This document shows, piece after piece, positions 43,872-52,879 of a DNA stretch of 60,825 bases; position 1 is the first letter of the stretch, and each line of letters starts with the position of its first letter. The notes under the pieces are model-generated. The model was not told the DNA's origin. It worked only from the letters and a program-made list of their open reading frames with translations, and did no database searches. Origin of the DNA: PALSA-1355 sp041499515 (GTDB taxonomy: Bacteria; Planctomycetota; Planctomycetia; Pirellulales; PALSA-1355); assembly GCA_041499515.1 (NCBI GenBank), contig JBGQKM010000001.1:1-60825 (forward strand). The letters are read 5' to 3'. Made by a program: the position numbers and the translations under genes.

Positions 43872-46806
43872 CATTTATCCGGTGGCCGGCGAGCCCGACC
43901 GGGCCGGCTCGGCCGTGGCGGCCGCTGCGGCCGACTTGGGCCTGGCCGACCGACTGCGCGTGGCCGCCGCGCACGGCTATCTGATCCAGGGCGCGATCGG
44001 CGAAGCGCAAGTGGGCCGCATCGCACGCGAGCTGCTGGTCGACAGCATCGTCGAGCGGTCCCAGATCGCGCCGGCCAACGATCGCCGACTGATCGACGCG
44101 GCGGCGGCCGGCATCGGCAACGGCACCAGCGCCGCCTGGCAAGTCGTGTACGTGTTGCCCAAGCCGGGCGTCATGGATCCGGTGGCGCAAAGCGCGCTGG
44201 CGGCGATTGCCGATCTGGATTTGAAAGCCGACGCGGTTCGCACGCTGCGCAAGTTCTGGCTGGCCGATCTGTCGGGCGAGACGCTGGCGGCGCTTTGCAA
44301 CAAAGTCCTGGCGAACGACGCCATCGAACAGGTGGTCGTGGGGCCGTTGCCGTTTGAACGGCTGGAACTTGGCTCGCCATATCGGTTCCAACAGGTCACC
44401 GTTTCGCTGCGCGATTTGGATGATCAGGCGCTGATTCGCCTGAGCCGCGAGGGACAGCTCTATCTTTCGCTGGTCGAGATGCAGACCATTCAAGCCCATT
44501 TTCGCCAGCTCCGGCGCGATCCGACCGACGTCGAACTGGAAACCGTCGCGCAAACTTGGAGCGAGCATTGCAGCCACAAGACGCTGGCCGGGCGGATTGC
44601 CTATCGCGGTCCTGACGGATCGCGCAACTTCGAAAACATGCTCAAAGAGACCATCTTCGCGGCGACGCGGGAAATCCGCCGGTCGCTCGGCGCGAACGAT
44701 TGGTGCGTGAGCGTGTTTGCCGATAACGCGGGCGTGATCCGCTTCGACGAAACGAATAACGTCGTGTTCAAAGTCGAAACCCACAATCACCCGTCGGCCC
44801 TGGAACCCTATGGCGGCGCGAACACCGGCATCGGCGGCGTGATTCGCGATCCGCTCGGCACCGGCCTGGGCGCCAAGCCGATTTGCAATACCGACGTGTT
44901 TTGTTTCGCTCCGCCCGACACGCCGCCCGCGGCGGTTCCACGGGGAGCCTTGCACCCGCGGCGGGTGATGCAGGGCGTGGTGGCCGGGGTTCGCGACTAC
45001 GGCAACCGGATGGGCATTCCGACGGTCAACGGCGCAATCTATTTCGATCCGCGGTATCTCGGCAATCCGCTGGTGTTCTGCGGCAATGTCGGCGTGATCC
45101 CGCACGACAAGTCCTTCAAGGAGCCCAAAGCCGGCGACTATATCGTGGCCCTCGGCGGCCGCACCGGCCGCGACGGCATTCACGGCGCGACGTTCAGCTC
45201 CGCCGAGCTCACGCACCACAGCGAAAGCCTCTCGGGCGGAGCGGTGCAGATCGGCAACGCGATTACCGAGAAGATGCTGCTGGACGTCATCCTGCAAGCT
45301 CGCGACCGCGGGCTGTATCACGCCATCACCGATTGCGGCGCCGGCGGATTCTCAAGCGCGGTGGGCGAGATGGGCGAAAAGATCGGAGCCGAAGTTTGGC
45401 TCGATCGGGCGCCGGTGAAGTACGAAGGGCTGACGTACACCGAGATCTGGATTTCCGAAGCTCAGGAACGGATGATTCTGTCGGTCGGGCCGGATCAATG
45501 GGACGCGTTTTCGGCGCTGGCGCGATCGGAAGGGGTCGAAGCCACGATCATCGGCAAGTTTGTCGCGACGGGCCGCTTGCAACTCAAATATGGCGAGCAC
45601 GCCGTGGCCGACCTGGACATGCGGTTTCTGCACGATGGCCGGCCGCCGGTGGTGCGCGAAGCGGTTTACACGCCGCCGGCCGAGCGGGAGCTGCATGGTG
45701 GCTCGGCCCGCGATGCGAACTTCACCGACACGTTGACCAGGATTCTCGGCTCGCTGAACGTGGCCAGCAAACATTGGGTGATTCGTCAATACGATCACGA
45801 AGTACAAGGCGGCAGCGTGATCAAGCCGCTGGTGGGCCTGAACAATGACGGGCCGAGCGACGCGGCCGTGCTGCGGCCGCTGCTTGCGTCGCGTCGCGGC
45901 ATCGCCGTGGCTTGCGGGATGAACCCCCGCTACGGCGATTTCGACACGTATCACATGGCCACCAGCGCCATCGACGAGGCGATTCGCAATTGCGTGGCCG
46001 TGGGGGCCGATCCGGCGCGGATCGCGATTCTCGATAACTTCTGCTGGGGCAATACCGATCGGCCGCAGACCCTGGGCTCGCTGGTGCGCGCCGCGCTGGC
46101 TTGCCACGATCTGGCCGTGGCGCTGGGCACGCCGTTCATCAGCGGCAAGGACAGCCTCAACAACGAATTTCGATTCGTGGACGAGGCCGGACACCCGCAG
46201 TCCATCGGCATTCCGCCGTCGCTATTGATTAGCGCGTTGGGCCAGGTGGACGACGTCTCGCGATGCGTCACGATGGATTTGAAGCTCTCCGGCAACAAAA
46301 TCTACCTGGTCGGCCAGACGAAAAACGAAATGGGCGGTTCTCATTTCGCGCTGGTGCACTCGCTAGCCGGCGGCCACGTACCCCAGGTCGATGCAGAAAT
46401 CGCCGCGAAGACTTTTGCCGCGGTGCATCGCGCGATCGCGTCGGGTTTGGTGCGGGCCTGCCACGATCTGAGCGAGGGGGGCCTGGCGGCGGCGATGGCC
46501 GAGATGGCATTTGCCGGCGGCCTCGGGGCGACGATCGACGTCGCCCGCGCGCCGCACGCGCTGGGCGCCGATCCGGCGATCGATGCCATCTTGTTGTTTT
46601 CCGAGTCCAACACGCGTTTTCTGTGCGAAGTGTCGGCGGCGTCGGCGGATGCTTTCGAGCGACAGTTGGCCGGCGTGCCGCATGCGTTCCTCGGCAGCGT
46701 GACGGATCGCGCGGTTTTGGAGATCGTTGCCGGGCAACGTTCGCTCGTGAGTATCGACATCGCGGTGGCGAAGGCCGCGTGGCAGGCTCCGCTCAATTGG
46801 CCATAA
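43855..46806 (+). CDS. purL: Phosphoribosylformylglycinamidine synthase, PurS-PurS-PurL fusion
   Basis: A 983-residue enzyme of purine synthesis (FGAR to FGAM, ATP and NH3 used). Residues 1-80 and about 100-190 look like two PurS-type ferredoxin-like repeats (LWEVDIYPVAGEPDRAGSAV, WQVVYVLPKPGVMDPVAQSA); the rest is small-PurL-type: ETVAQTWSEHCSHKTLAGRI, VVFKVETHNHPSALEPYGGA, GDYIVALGGRTGRDGIHGAT and DCGAGGFSSAVGEMGE, then the second AIRS-like half with GKDSLNNEF and ACHDLSEGGLAAAMAEMAFA. In Bacillus PurS, PurL and PurQ are separate; here PurS appears fused and doubled, matching the PurS dimer. purQ follows after 31 bp. Confidence 0.92.
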   Translation: MLWEVDIYPVAGEPDRAGSAVAAAAADLGLADRLRVAAAHGYLIQGAIGEAQVGRIARELLVDSIVERSQIAPANDRRLIDAAAAGIGNGTSAAWQVVYVLPKPGVMDPVAQSALAAIADLDLKADAVRTLRKFWLADLSGETLAALCNKVLANDAIEQVVVGPLPFERLELGSPYRFQQVTVSLRDLDDQALIRLSREGQLYLSLVEMQTIQAHFRQLRRDPTDVELETVAQTWSEHCSHKTLAGRIAYRGPDGSRNFENMLKETIFAATREIRRSLGANDWCVSVFADNAGVIRFDETNNVVFKVETHNHPSALEPYGGANTGIGGVIRDPLGTGLGAKPICNTDVFCFAPPDTPPAAVPRGALHPRRVMQGVVAGVRDYGNRMGIPTVNGAIYFDPRYLGNPLVFCGNVGVIPHDKSFKEPKAGDYIVALGGRTGRDGIHGATFSSAELTHHSESLSGGAVQIGNAITEKMLLDVILQARDRGLYHAITDCGAGGFSSAVGEMGEKIGAEVWLDRAPVKYEGLTYTEIWISEAQERMILSVGPDQWDAFSALARSEGVEATIIGKFVATGRLQLKYGEHAVADLDMRFLHDGRPPVVREAVYTPPAERELHGGSARDANFTDTLTRILGSLNVASKHWVIRQYDHEVQGGSVIKPLVGLNNDGPSDAAVLRPLLASRRGIAVACGMNPRYGDFDTYHMATSAIDEAIRNCVAVGADPARIAILDNFCWGNTDRPQTLGSLVRAALACHDLAVALGTPFISGKDSLNNEFRFVDEAGHPQSIGIPPSLLISALGQVDDVSRCVTMDLKLSGNKIYLVGQTKNEMGGSHFALVHSLAGGHVPQVDAEIAAKTFAAVHRAIASGLVRACHDLSEGGLAAAMAEMAFAGGLGATIDVARAPHALGADPAIDAILLFSESNTRFLCEVSAASADAFERQLAGVPHAFLGSVTDRAVLEIVAGQRSLVSIDIAVAKAAWQAPLNWP

Positions 46807-46837
46807 CGAGAAAGGCGACCAAACGGGTCGATCGAGC

Positions 46838-47635
46838 ATGGCTCAACCGCGCATCCTGATTCTGCGAGCTCCCGGCGCGAACTGTGACGCCGAAGCAGCT
46901 TACGCGTTCCAAGTGGCCGGCGGCCGGTCCGAGTTGTTGCACGTCAACCGGCTGTTGGAAGCGCCCGGGCAATTGGCCGATTACCAGATTCTTTGCGTGC
47001 CGGGCGGCTTCAGTTATGGCGACGATATCGCGGCCGGGCGGATCCTGGCCAATCAGATCCGCCATCACCTGGCCGATTGCCTGCAGGAATTCAAGGCGAC
47101 CGGCAAGCTGATCCTGGGCATCTGCAACGGCTTTCAAATCTTGCTCAAGTCGGGCGTGCTGTTGCCGTTGGCCGCCGATTTTTCGGCGCCCGCCACGCTG
47201 ACGTGGAACGCGTCGGGCAAGTTCGAGGACCGCTGGGCGCCGTTAGCGACGGTGGGGTCGAAATCGGTCTTCTTTGCCGGGATCGATACGATGTACCTGC
47301 CGGTTGCCCATGCCGAGGGAAAATTCGTGCCGCGCGGCCCGCAGGTGCTCGCCGAGCTGGAAGCCAACGGACAACTGGTGCTTCGTTACGGTGCCCGCCC
47401 GCCGGCCGGCGCCGTCCCCAACATGACGGCCAGCGTCCCCTATCCCGACAATCCCAACGGATCGCTGGGTGACGTTGCCGGGGTGTGCGACACGACGGGG
47501 CGCATTTGCGGATTGATGCCCCATCCCGAGCGACACATCGACCCCACGCAACATCCGCGCTGGACCCGCGGGCCGTTGCCGGCGGCGGGAGACGGGCTGC
47601 GCGTGTTTCAAAACGCGGTCGGCTACTTTCGCTGA
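46838..47635 (+). CDS. purQ: Phosphoribosylformylglycinamidine synthase, glutaminase subunit
   Basis: A 265-residue class I glutamine amidotransferase that supplies ammonia to PurL. LILRAPGANCDAEAAYAFQV opens the fold. The nucleophile Cys is in LILGICNGFQILLKSGVLLP and the His/Glu pair in GLMPHPERHIDPTQHP. VPGGFSYGDDIAAGRILANQ is a diagnostic PurQ segment. Length is normal. It forms an operon with tyrA and purL and is convergent with the small lipoprotein gene. Confidence 0.95.
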   Translation: MAQPRILILRAPGANCDAEAAYAFQVAGGRSELLHVNRLLEAPGQLADYQILCVPGGFSYGDDIAAGRILANQIRHHLADCLQEFKATGKLILGICNGFQILLKSGVLLPLAADFSAPATLTWNASGKFEDRWAPLATVGSKSVFFAGIDTMYLPVAHAEGKFVPRGPQVLAELEANGQLVLRYGARPPAGAVPNMTASVPYPDNPNGSLGDVAGVCDTTGRICGLMPHPERHIDPTQHPRWTRGPLPAAGDGLRVFQNAVGYFR

Positions 47636-47648
47636 TGACTCGGGGTGC

Positions 47649-47876
47649 CTATTGGCAGCAGGGAGCCGAGGTCATCATGGCGGGGGCGGACATCATGGTC
47701 GCGCCGGACATTCCACAGGGGTCGCAGCATTCAACCCCGGTCTGCCGGTTTTGGTGCCGTCCCCAGCCAAACAGGTAATAACCAGGACGCCACGTATCGC
47801 CGCATCCCATGTTGTTGGCACAACCGGCGCTGGCAGTGAGCAGTCCTAGGACCGATAGAATCAGTAATTTGCGCAT
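47649..47876 (-). CDS. Small Cys-rich lipoprotein
   Basis: A 75-residue protein with a strong ggagagag ribosome site upstream of ATG 47876. RKLLILSVLGLLTASAGC is a lipoprotein signal with lipobox TASAGC, so Cys19 would be lipidated. The mature part has five more Cys (GCGDTW, ECCDPCG, CC near the end) and a Met/Ala-rich tail. Function unknown; small Cys-rich lipoproteins of this kind are common and unassigned in planctomycetes. It is convergent with purQ, only 13 bp apart. Confidence 0.75.
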   Translation of the reverse strand: MRKLLILSVLGLLTASAGCANNMGCGDTWRPGYYLFGWGRHQNRQTGVECCDPCGMSGATMMSAPAMMTSAPCCQ

Positions 47877-48052
47877 CGTACTCTCTCCGGGCGGGAAACG
47901 AGATTCGCGCTAGCGCGCGAAAGGTAGGCTGTGCAACCATACCTCACGCCCGGCGATGTGCAAACGCGACGTGTTGTTTTTTGGCAACAACCGTCGACAT
48001 GCAGAAAGTTACGTCGACCGCGCGGGCAAGCAAGCGCTTGTCGCCGCGTGAG

Positions 48053-48403
48053 TTAGCACTTCGAGCTAACCCGCAATCGAGTACCGTACTCGAGACTCAT
48101 GCAGATTTCCGCGGGGGAGACATTTTCCGGAAAATAGGTCCCGCCGACATTGGCCTTGTGCAGCGAGCAGCCTTCGAGATCGACGTGGCGCAGGTCGACG
48201 CCGCGCAAATCGGCATCTTTGAGATAAGCGCCCGCAATGATCACGTTGGTCAATTCGACGCCGCGGAAATCGGTGCCCCGAAAGTCGGCATTCGAGAAGT
48301 CGACGGGCCGGCCGTGGCCCATGACGAGTCGTGAAAACGCCTCTGAATTTCCGGCTCGCAGGGCCTGAAAGATTTCATTATCGGGAAATCGAGGTTTAGC
48401 CAT
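48053..48403 (-). CDS. Pentapeptide-repeat protein
   Basis: A 116-residue protein from ATG 48403; the longer frame uses a TTG and has no support. PRFPDNEIFQALRAGN precedes about eight A(D/N)LxX-type repeats: VDFSNADFRGTDFRGVELTN and AYLKDADLRGVDLRHVDLEG, which fold as a right-handed beta helix in known members. After the repeats come SPAEICMSLEYGTRLRVSSK and a terminal Cys. There is no signal peptide. Some members mimic DNA and protect gyrase, but this one is too short and undiagnostic to assign. Confidence 0.78.
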   Translation of the reverse strand: MAKPRFPDNEIFQALRAGNSEAFSRLVMGHGRPVDFSNADFRGTDFRGVELTNVIIAGAYLKDADLRGVDLRHVDLEGCSLHKANVGGTYFPENVSPAEICMSLEYGTRLRVSSKC

Positions 48404-48573
48404 GACCGTGCTCTTCACAATGTCAACCTTGTCTAGTCGGGAAAAAGGCAGGGTTTCCAACGAAACCCACCGCCCACGCTAAACTAATGTAGGTTACAAT
48501 CCCGCAATGCAAGGCGCCCGTCCGGCTGGCGGGCATCAAAAAGCAAGTTGACGACTGTCAATTGTCCCGCCGC

Positions 48574-49182
48574 TCAAAAGATGCCCGCGCCAAAGCCGTC
48601 GCGCTTGGCCCCCTGCTGGGGCGAGGCCTGGCGGACAGGGTGATGGCTGGGAGGGGTATGCGGGCTGCGCGGCTGCGTTTCGGGGGGTTGTACTTGCGTC
48701 TTGTCGCGCGTGGCGATCGTTTCTTTGGGATGCGCCCCTGCCAGTGGCGTCACGGCGTCTTCCTGGTCGTAATCATCGTAGCTGGATTTGTAGCCCGGCA
48801 GTTTCGATCGGCCCAGCTCGAGTTGGAAATCGCGGATCACGCGCTCCTGGATCATCTCGCGACAGCTTGAGTTGATCGGGTGGGCGATGTCCGCATAGAG
48901 CTTGGCGCGTCCATCTTCGTCTTTGACCAGTCGGTCGTCCGACAGGCGGCCGCCGCATTGATTGCAATGCGCAGCGCGCAGGTGATTCTTGCAGCCACAC
49001 TGGGGGCAGTGGGCAGTGAGCTTGCGGCTGGGCATGGCCACGAACGGACCATTGGCGCCGTCGATGATCTTCAGATCACGTATCACGAAGCTGTTGTCGA
49101 ACGTGATGGAGCAGAAGGCTTGGAGCCGCTCGCTGGATTCCTCCATGAGCTTGATGCGCACCTCGGTGATTTCCACGGCCAT
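48574..49182 (-). CDS. spoVG: SpoVG-family protein with inserted zinc ribbon
   Basis: A 202-residue protein. Residues 1-55 match SpoVG (ITEVRIKLMEESSERLQAFC, SITFDNSFVIRDLKIIDGAN, FVAMPSRK) and the family continues at YADIAHPINSSCREMIQERV. Between PSRK and the DIAHP block lies an insertion of about 30 residues, CPQCGCKNHLRAAHCNQCGG, with Cys59-x2-Cys62 and Cys73-x2-Cys76, a zinc ribbon. The C-terminal 70 residues are disordered and Pro/Gln-rich. SpoVG proteins are RNA/DNA-binding regulators in Firmicutes; a zinc ribbon would add nucleic-acid contact. ispE ends 19 bp upstream on the same strand, an order resembling the Firmicute ispE-spoVG neighbourhood. Confidence 0.87.
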   Translation of the reverse strand: MAVEITEVRIKLMEESSERLQAFCSITFDNSFVIRDLKIIDGANGPFVAMPSRKLTAHCPQCGCKNHLRAAHCNQCGGRLSDDRLVKDEDGRAKLYADIAHPINSSCREMIQERVIRDFQLELGRSKLPGYKSSYDDYDQEDAVTPLAGAHPKETIATRDKTQVQPPETQPRSPHTPPSHHPVRQASPQQGAKRDGFGAGIF

Positions 49183-49201
49183 CCTCCTTGGGAAACTGGC
49201 G

Positions 49202-50107
49202 TTAATTGCTGGTGCTCAGGGCATAGACACGGCCTATGCCGCGGGCGCGCAAACGTCGCGCGACACGGCGTGCGTGCCGCGCATGACGACAAATTCCAAA
49301 GTAGCCCGTCCCACTGCCGGTCATTTGTGCCGCCAGGCAATCCTGGTTGGCGAGTTCCCGCTGCAAGCGTCCGATCCAGGGAGACAAGGCCTGGGCCGGC
49401 GGCTCGAGACGATTATGGATCAAGCGGTTTAGTTGCCGCAGATCGCCGCTGCGTAAAGCGTGGACCAGCGGCGCCACCGAGCGTGGCCGCGCGGCCACCT
49501 GGCAGTTGGCATACACTTCGGCGGTCGAGAGCCCCTGGGGCGGCCGCACTAAAACGAAATGGAGCGTGCCCAGGCCGGCAACCGGCTCAAGCTGTTCGCC
49601 GCGCCCGCGGCCCACCGCAGCCGGCGGCCCCAAAAAGAAGGGCACGTCGCTCCCAAGCTCCCCGGCAAGCTCCGCCAACGCCGTTGTCGACCAATTCAGT
49701 TTCCAGACGACGTTCGCGGCCAATAGCGCCGCCGCGGCGTCGCTCGACCCGCCGCCAAGCCCGGCAGCCGACGGAATGCGCTTGATCAACTCGACTTCGG
49801 CGCCCAGCGAGACGCCCGCGCGACGGCGAAGCAACTCGACCGCTCTGGTGGCCAGATTATCGCGCTCGGCCGGCAACTCGCCCAGGGCATTCGGGGGGTC
49901 GCCAGCCGCAGCCGCCCAACGGCAGTTGACGCGTACCCGGCCGTCAGGAGTACTCAATGCCGCCAGCGAATCGTACAAGCTGACAGAAACCATGAGGGTT
50001 TCAATCTCATGGTAGCCGTCGCCGCGCTTGGCCAGAACTTCGAAAAAGAGATTCAATTTGGCCGGCGCCCGAACGAAAACGCCCGAGGCTAGCCGGTGAA
50101 CGTTCAT
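49202..50107 (-). CDS. ispE: 4-diphosphocytidyl-2-C-methyl-D-erythritol kinase
   Basis: A 301-residue GHMP kinase of the MEP isoprenoid pathway, phosphorylating CDP-methylerythritol. The ATG at 50107 has agggaagg 6 bp upstream. RAPAKLNLFFEVLAKRGDGY opens the fold with the K and N of the 'PAKINL' motif. The ATP loop is PSAAGLGGGSSDAAAALLAA, and the C-terminal MTGSGTGYFGIC is the third motif (normally 'MSGSGPTVF'). Length is typical. It is the first gene of a pair with spoVG. Confidence 0.93.
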   Translation of the reverse strand: MNVHRLASGVFVRAPAKLNLFFEVLAKRGDGYHEIETLMVSVSLYDSLAALSTPDGRVRVNCRWAAAAGDPPNALGELPAERDNLATRAVELLRRRAGVSLGAEVELIKRIPSAAGLGGGSSDAAAALLAANVVWKLNWSTTALAELAGELGSDVPFFLGPPAAVGRGRGEQLEPVAGLGTLHFVLVRPPQGLSTAEVYANCQVAARPRSVAPLVHALRSGDLRQLNRLIHNRLEPPAQALSPWIGRLQRELANQDCLAAQMTGSGTGYFGICRHARHARRVARRLRARGIGRVYALSTSN

Positions 50108-50394
50108 GCTAAGCCTTCCCTGCTTGCGTGACGCCGCCGTTGCTGTGATTCGAGAAAGGAATGCGCAAAGATCGCTCAAACTGATCCCTGAACGAGCCGA
50201 ACTGCGCCTTTTCGACCGCTTGAGATTGTAACGCGCGCGCGTAAACCGTCAATCGAAGTGTTAGATTTCCGTTTTATTTTTTGACATACAACAGCGCAAC
50301 TGGGTGACATGGAGCAGCGCGGAAAAAGGCGCAATCTAAGAAAACATGGAAGACCACGTACACTAGCGTCCTGGTCGATCCTCTAGCCGGCGTA

Positions 50395-51708
50395 TTAGTT
50401 CTCGCCGGACACCAGGCTGGCGCAGACGAGCTCTTCGTCGTTGCGGGCGAAAACATGTCGCTGGGCATACGCCGGATGCGACCAGCAGACGCCGCCTCGT
50501 TGGGACAACTGCACGCGGGTCGGCTTGAGGAGCTTCGCCCGGCTGATCTCTTCGTAACCTTGGGGCGAAAGCCTGGCAATGATCAGCTCACCGCGTTCAT
50601 TGAACATCCACATCCGCTGGCCGTTACGGACCATGTGGATCGTGCTCCAGCGCGATTTTGGCGTCGGTACGAGGCTCTCCCAGATGCGATCGCCCGTGAG
50701 GGCGTCCAGGCAACGGAATTCGCCGTAACTGTCCACGCCATACACGTAATCGCCTTCCAAGTAGGGAGTGCTGATGATCGAGTGCAGGCTGTCGGTGTGC
50801 TGCTCGTCGCGGCCGCTGCGCTGCCAGATTGGCTCCACCGCCAGTGCATCGGTCTTCAGTTGGAGCATCAGCGAGCCGTCATAGAAGCTAGTGAAGAACA
50901 ACCGGTTTTTTTCCAGCACCGGGGTGGCGATGTTGATCACCATTTTGGCCGGCTTGAAGGGATGCTGCCAGTACACCTCTCCGGTTACGGCGTTCATGCC
51001 CACGATGCTCTCTCCGGTCCAGCAAACCAAAACGCGGTGGCGGGCTTGCTCGATCATGATCGGCGCCGAATACGAGGCGTTGTCGTCCAGCGCGCGCCAC
51101 CTTTCTTCACCCGTTTTCTTGTCGAAAGCCACCAGGCAGGCCTTTTCTCCGCCGACTTGCACGATCAACAGATCGTTTTCGACCAGGGGCGAAGCCGCGA
51201 TGCCCCAGATCGGCATGCGAATCTGGTACTCGCTGTTGAGATCTTTCTGCCAGGCGACCTTGCCGCTCTCGGCCTCGAAACAAAACAGATGGCCCATCGA
51301 ACCCAGCGAATAGGCCCGGCCGTCGTCGACCGTCACGCTGGCGCGTGGGCCGGCCGTATAGCCGACTTTTTCGTAAGCGCAGTCATAGCTGAACGTCCAT
51401 TGCGGCTGGCCGGTCTGGGCATCGAAGCAGTGAACCCGCTCGGCTTGCTTGGGCTCGACGACCCGATCGGTCACGAAGACGCGTCCGCCGGCCACGGTCG
51501 GGCCGCTGTAGCCGCTACCGATCGGTTGGCGCCATTGGATCTTGAGCTCCTCGCCGGCGAATTTTTCCAAGACCCCTGTTTCGCGCCACACTCCGTCGCG
51601 ATTCGGCCCGCGCCATTGGGGCCAATCGTCGGCCGAGGCGCGCCCGCAGACCGCCACCGTGCACAAAGCGAAACCCAACACCAGCCTGCCGGTAGAAACG
51701 TAACTCAT
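50395..51708 (-). CDS. Secreted PQQ-like beta-propeller protein
   Basis: A 437-residue exported protein with signal peptide (RLVLGFALCTVAVCGRASA). The mature N-terminus DDWPQWRGPNRDGVWRETGV is a planctomycete quinoprotein hallmark. Propeller blades repeat as 'A.TG...W' units: FDAQTGQPQWTFSYD, FEAESGKVAWQKDL, FDKKTGEERWRALDD, NAVTGEVYWQHPF and LDALTGDRIWESLVP. No PQQ-ligating catalytic residues were identified, so it may be a scaffold or a pyrroloquinoline-like binder rather than a dehydrogenase. It is isolated between ispE and ilvE. Confidence 0.9.
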   Translation of the reverse strand: MSYVSTGRLVLGFALCTVAVCGRASADDWPQWRGPNRDGVWRETGVLEKFAGEELKIQWRQPIGSGYSGPTVAGGRVFVTDRVVEPKQAERVHCFDAQTGQPQWTFSYDCAYEKVGYTAGPRASVTVDDGRAYSLGSMGHLFCFEAESGKVAWQKDLNSEYQIRMPIWGIAASPLVENDLLIVQVGGEKACLVAFDKKTGEERWRALDDNASYSAPIMIEQARHRVLVCWTGESIVGMNAVTGEVYWQHPFKPAKMVINIATPVLEKNRLFFTSFYDGSLMLQLKTDALAVEPIWQRSGRDEQHTDSLHSIISTPYLEGDYVYGVDSYGEFRCLDALTGDRIWESLVPTPKSRWSTIHMVRNGQRMWMFNERGELIIARLSPQGYEEISRAKLLKPTRVQLSQRGGVCWSHPAYAQRHVFARNDEELVCASLVSGEN

Positions 51709-51832
51709 GGTCGAAGAACCTCCGGATATCTGAATGCGACCGCGACGACCGATCGTCGAACTGCCAAAGTATAGGCGATCCTGCCACCGCGCTAAAGCAG
51801 GGCCGATAAGTTACGCCAGTCCAGCGGCCTGC

Positions 51833-52690
51833 TTAGCTGCGCGTGAGCCGATGAAAACGCTCTTTGAGATCGCGGGTGATGGGGCCCGGCGCGCCGGCGC
51901 CGATCACGCGGCTGTCGACTTTCACCACGGCAATGACTTCCACGGCGGTGCCGGTCAGAAAGCACTCCTCGGCGATATAGACGTCGTGCCGCGTCAGCGA
52001 AACCTCGCGGACTTCACGACCCGATTGACGTGCCAGCTCGATGACCGCCTCGCGCGTGATCCCCTCGAGCACGCCCGCGTCGGTCGGCGGCGTGAGCAGC
52101 ACGCCGCCGCGCACCAGGAAGATGTTGTCGGCCGTGCATTCGGAGACTTCGCCCTTGTGGTTAAGCATCAAGGCTTCCATGCAACCGGCCTGCAGGCACT
52201 CGATCTTGGCCAGGATGTTATTGAGATAGTTCAGCGACTTGATGCGCGGGTTCAGCGCCGCGGGGTGATTGCGCAGCGTGCTGGCCGTGATGATCTCCAG
52301 CCCCTGGCGATAGAGGTCCTCGGGATAAACGGTAATGTGATCGGTGATGATGATGACCTGAGGATCGGCCGTGCGATTCGGGTCCAGCCCCAGGCTGCCG
52401 GCCCCGCGCGTCACGACCAGGCGAATATAGCCGTCCTTCAAGCCGTTGACCTGCAGCGTCTCGTTAATCGCGCGGGCCACCTCTTCGCGCGACAGCGGGA
52501 TTTCCAGCAGGATGGCCTTGGCCGAGTTCCACAACCGCGTCAGGTGCTGCTCGAGCCGAAACACAACGCCGCCGTAACTGCGCAAGCCCTCGAACACTCC
52601 GTCGCCGTAGAGCAAGCCGTGATCGTAGACGCTGATCTTGGCATCCTCTTTGGCGTACAGCTTTCCGTTGATCCAAATCTTAAAAGCCAT
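51833..52690 (-). CDS. ilvE: Branched-chain amino acid aminotransferase
   Basis: A 285-residue fold-type IV PLP enzyme, transferring amino groups between branched-chain amino acids and 2-oxoglutarate. I start at ATG 52690 (MAFKIWINGKLYAKEDAKIS); the longer extension is unlike the family. VYDHGLLYGDGVFEGLRSYG is the signature start. The PLP lysine is in ALNPRIKSLNYLNNILAKIE, and EVSECTADNIFLV and GITREAVIELA bind cofactor and substrate. 4-Amino-4-deoxychorismate lyase and D-amino acid transaminase are related alternatives, but the KSLNYLNN block favours IlvE. Confidence 0.88.
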   Translation of the reverse strand: MAFKIWINGKLYAKEDAKISVYDHGLLYGDGVFEGLRSYGGVVFRLEQHLTRLWNSAKAILLEIPLSREEVARAINETLQVNGLKDGYIRLVVTRGAGSLGLDPNRTADPQVIIITDHITVYPEDLYRQGLEIITASTLRNHPAALNPRIKSLNYLNNILAKIECLQAGCMEALMLNHKGEVSECTADNIFLVRGGVLLTPPTDAGVLEGITREAVIELARQSGREVREVSLTRHDVYIAEECFLTGTAVEVIAVVKVDSRVIGAGAPGPITRDLKERFHRLTRS

Positions 52691-52879
52691 ACTGTCTTGA
52701 CGATTGCTTTCCGACGCGTCGGCGCGTGACGAGGGCGAGTGTATGGACAAAGCGACCTCCAGGGAACCGTTCCGCTTGACCGCCACCGCCCAGGGAGCAA
52801 CGGCGACGGAGAGTTTCGAGTCGCGGCCCGGTTGGAGTCCCGCAGCCTGCTCTTGGGTAGTTTTTCGTCCGTTGGCGGA

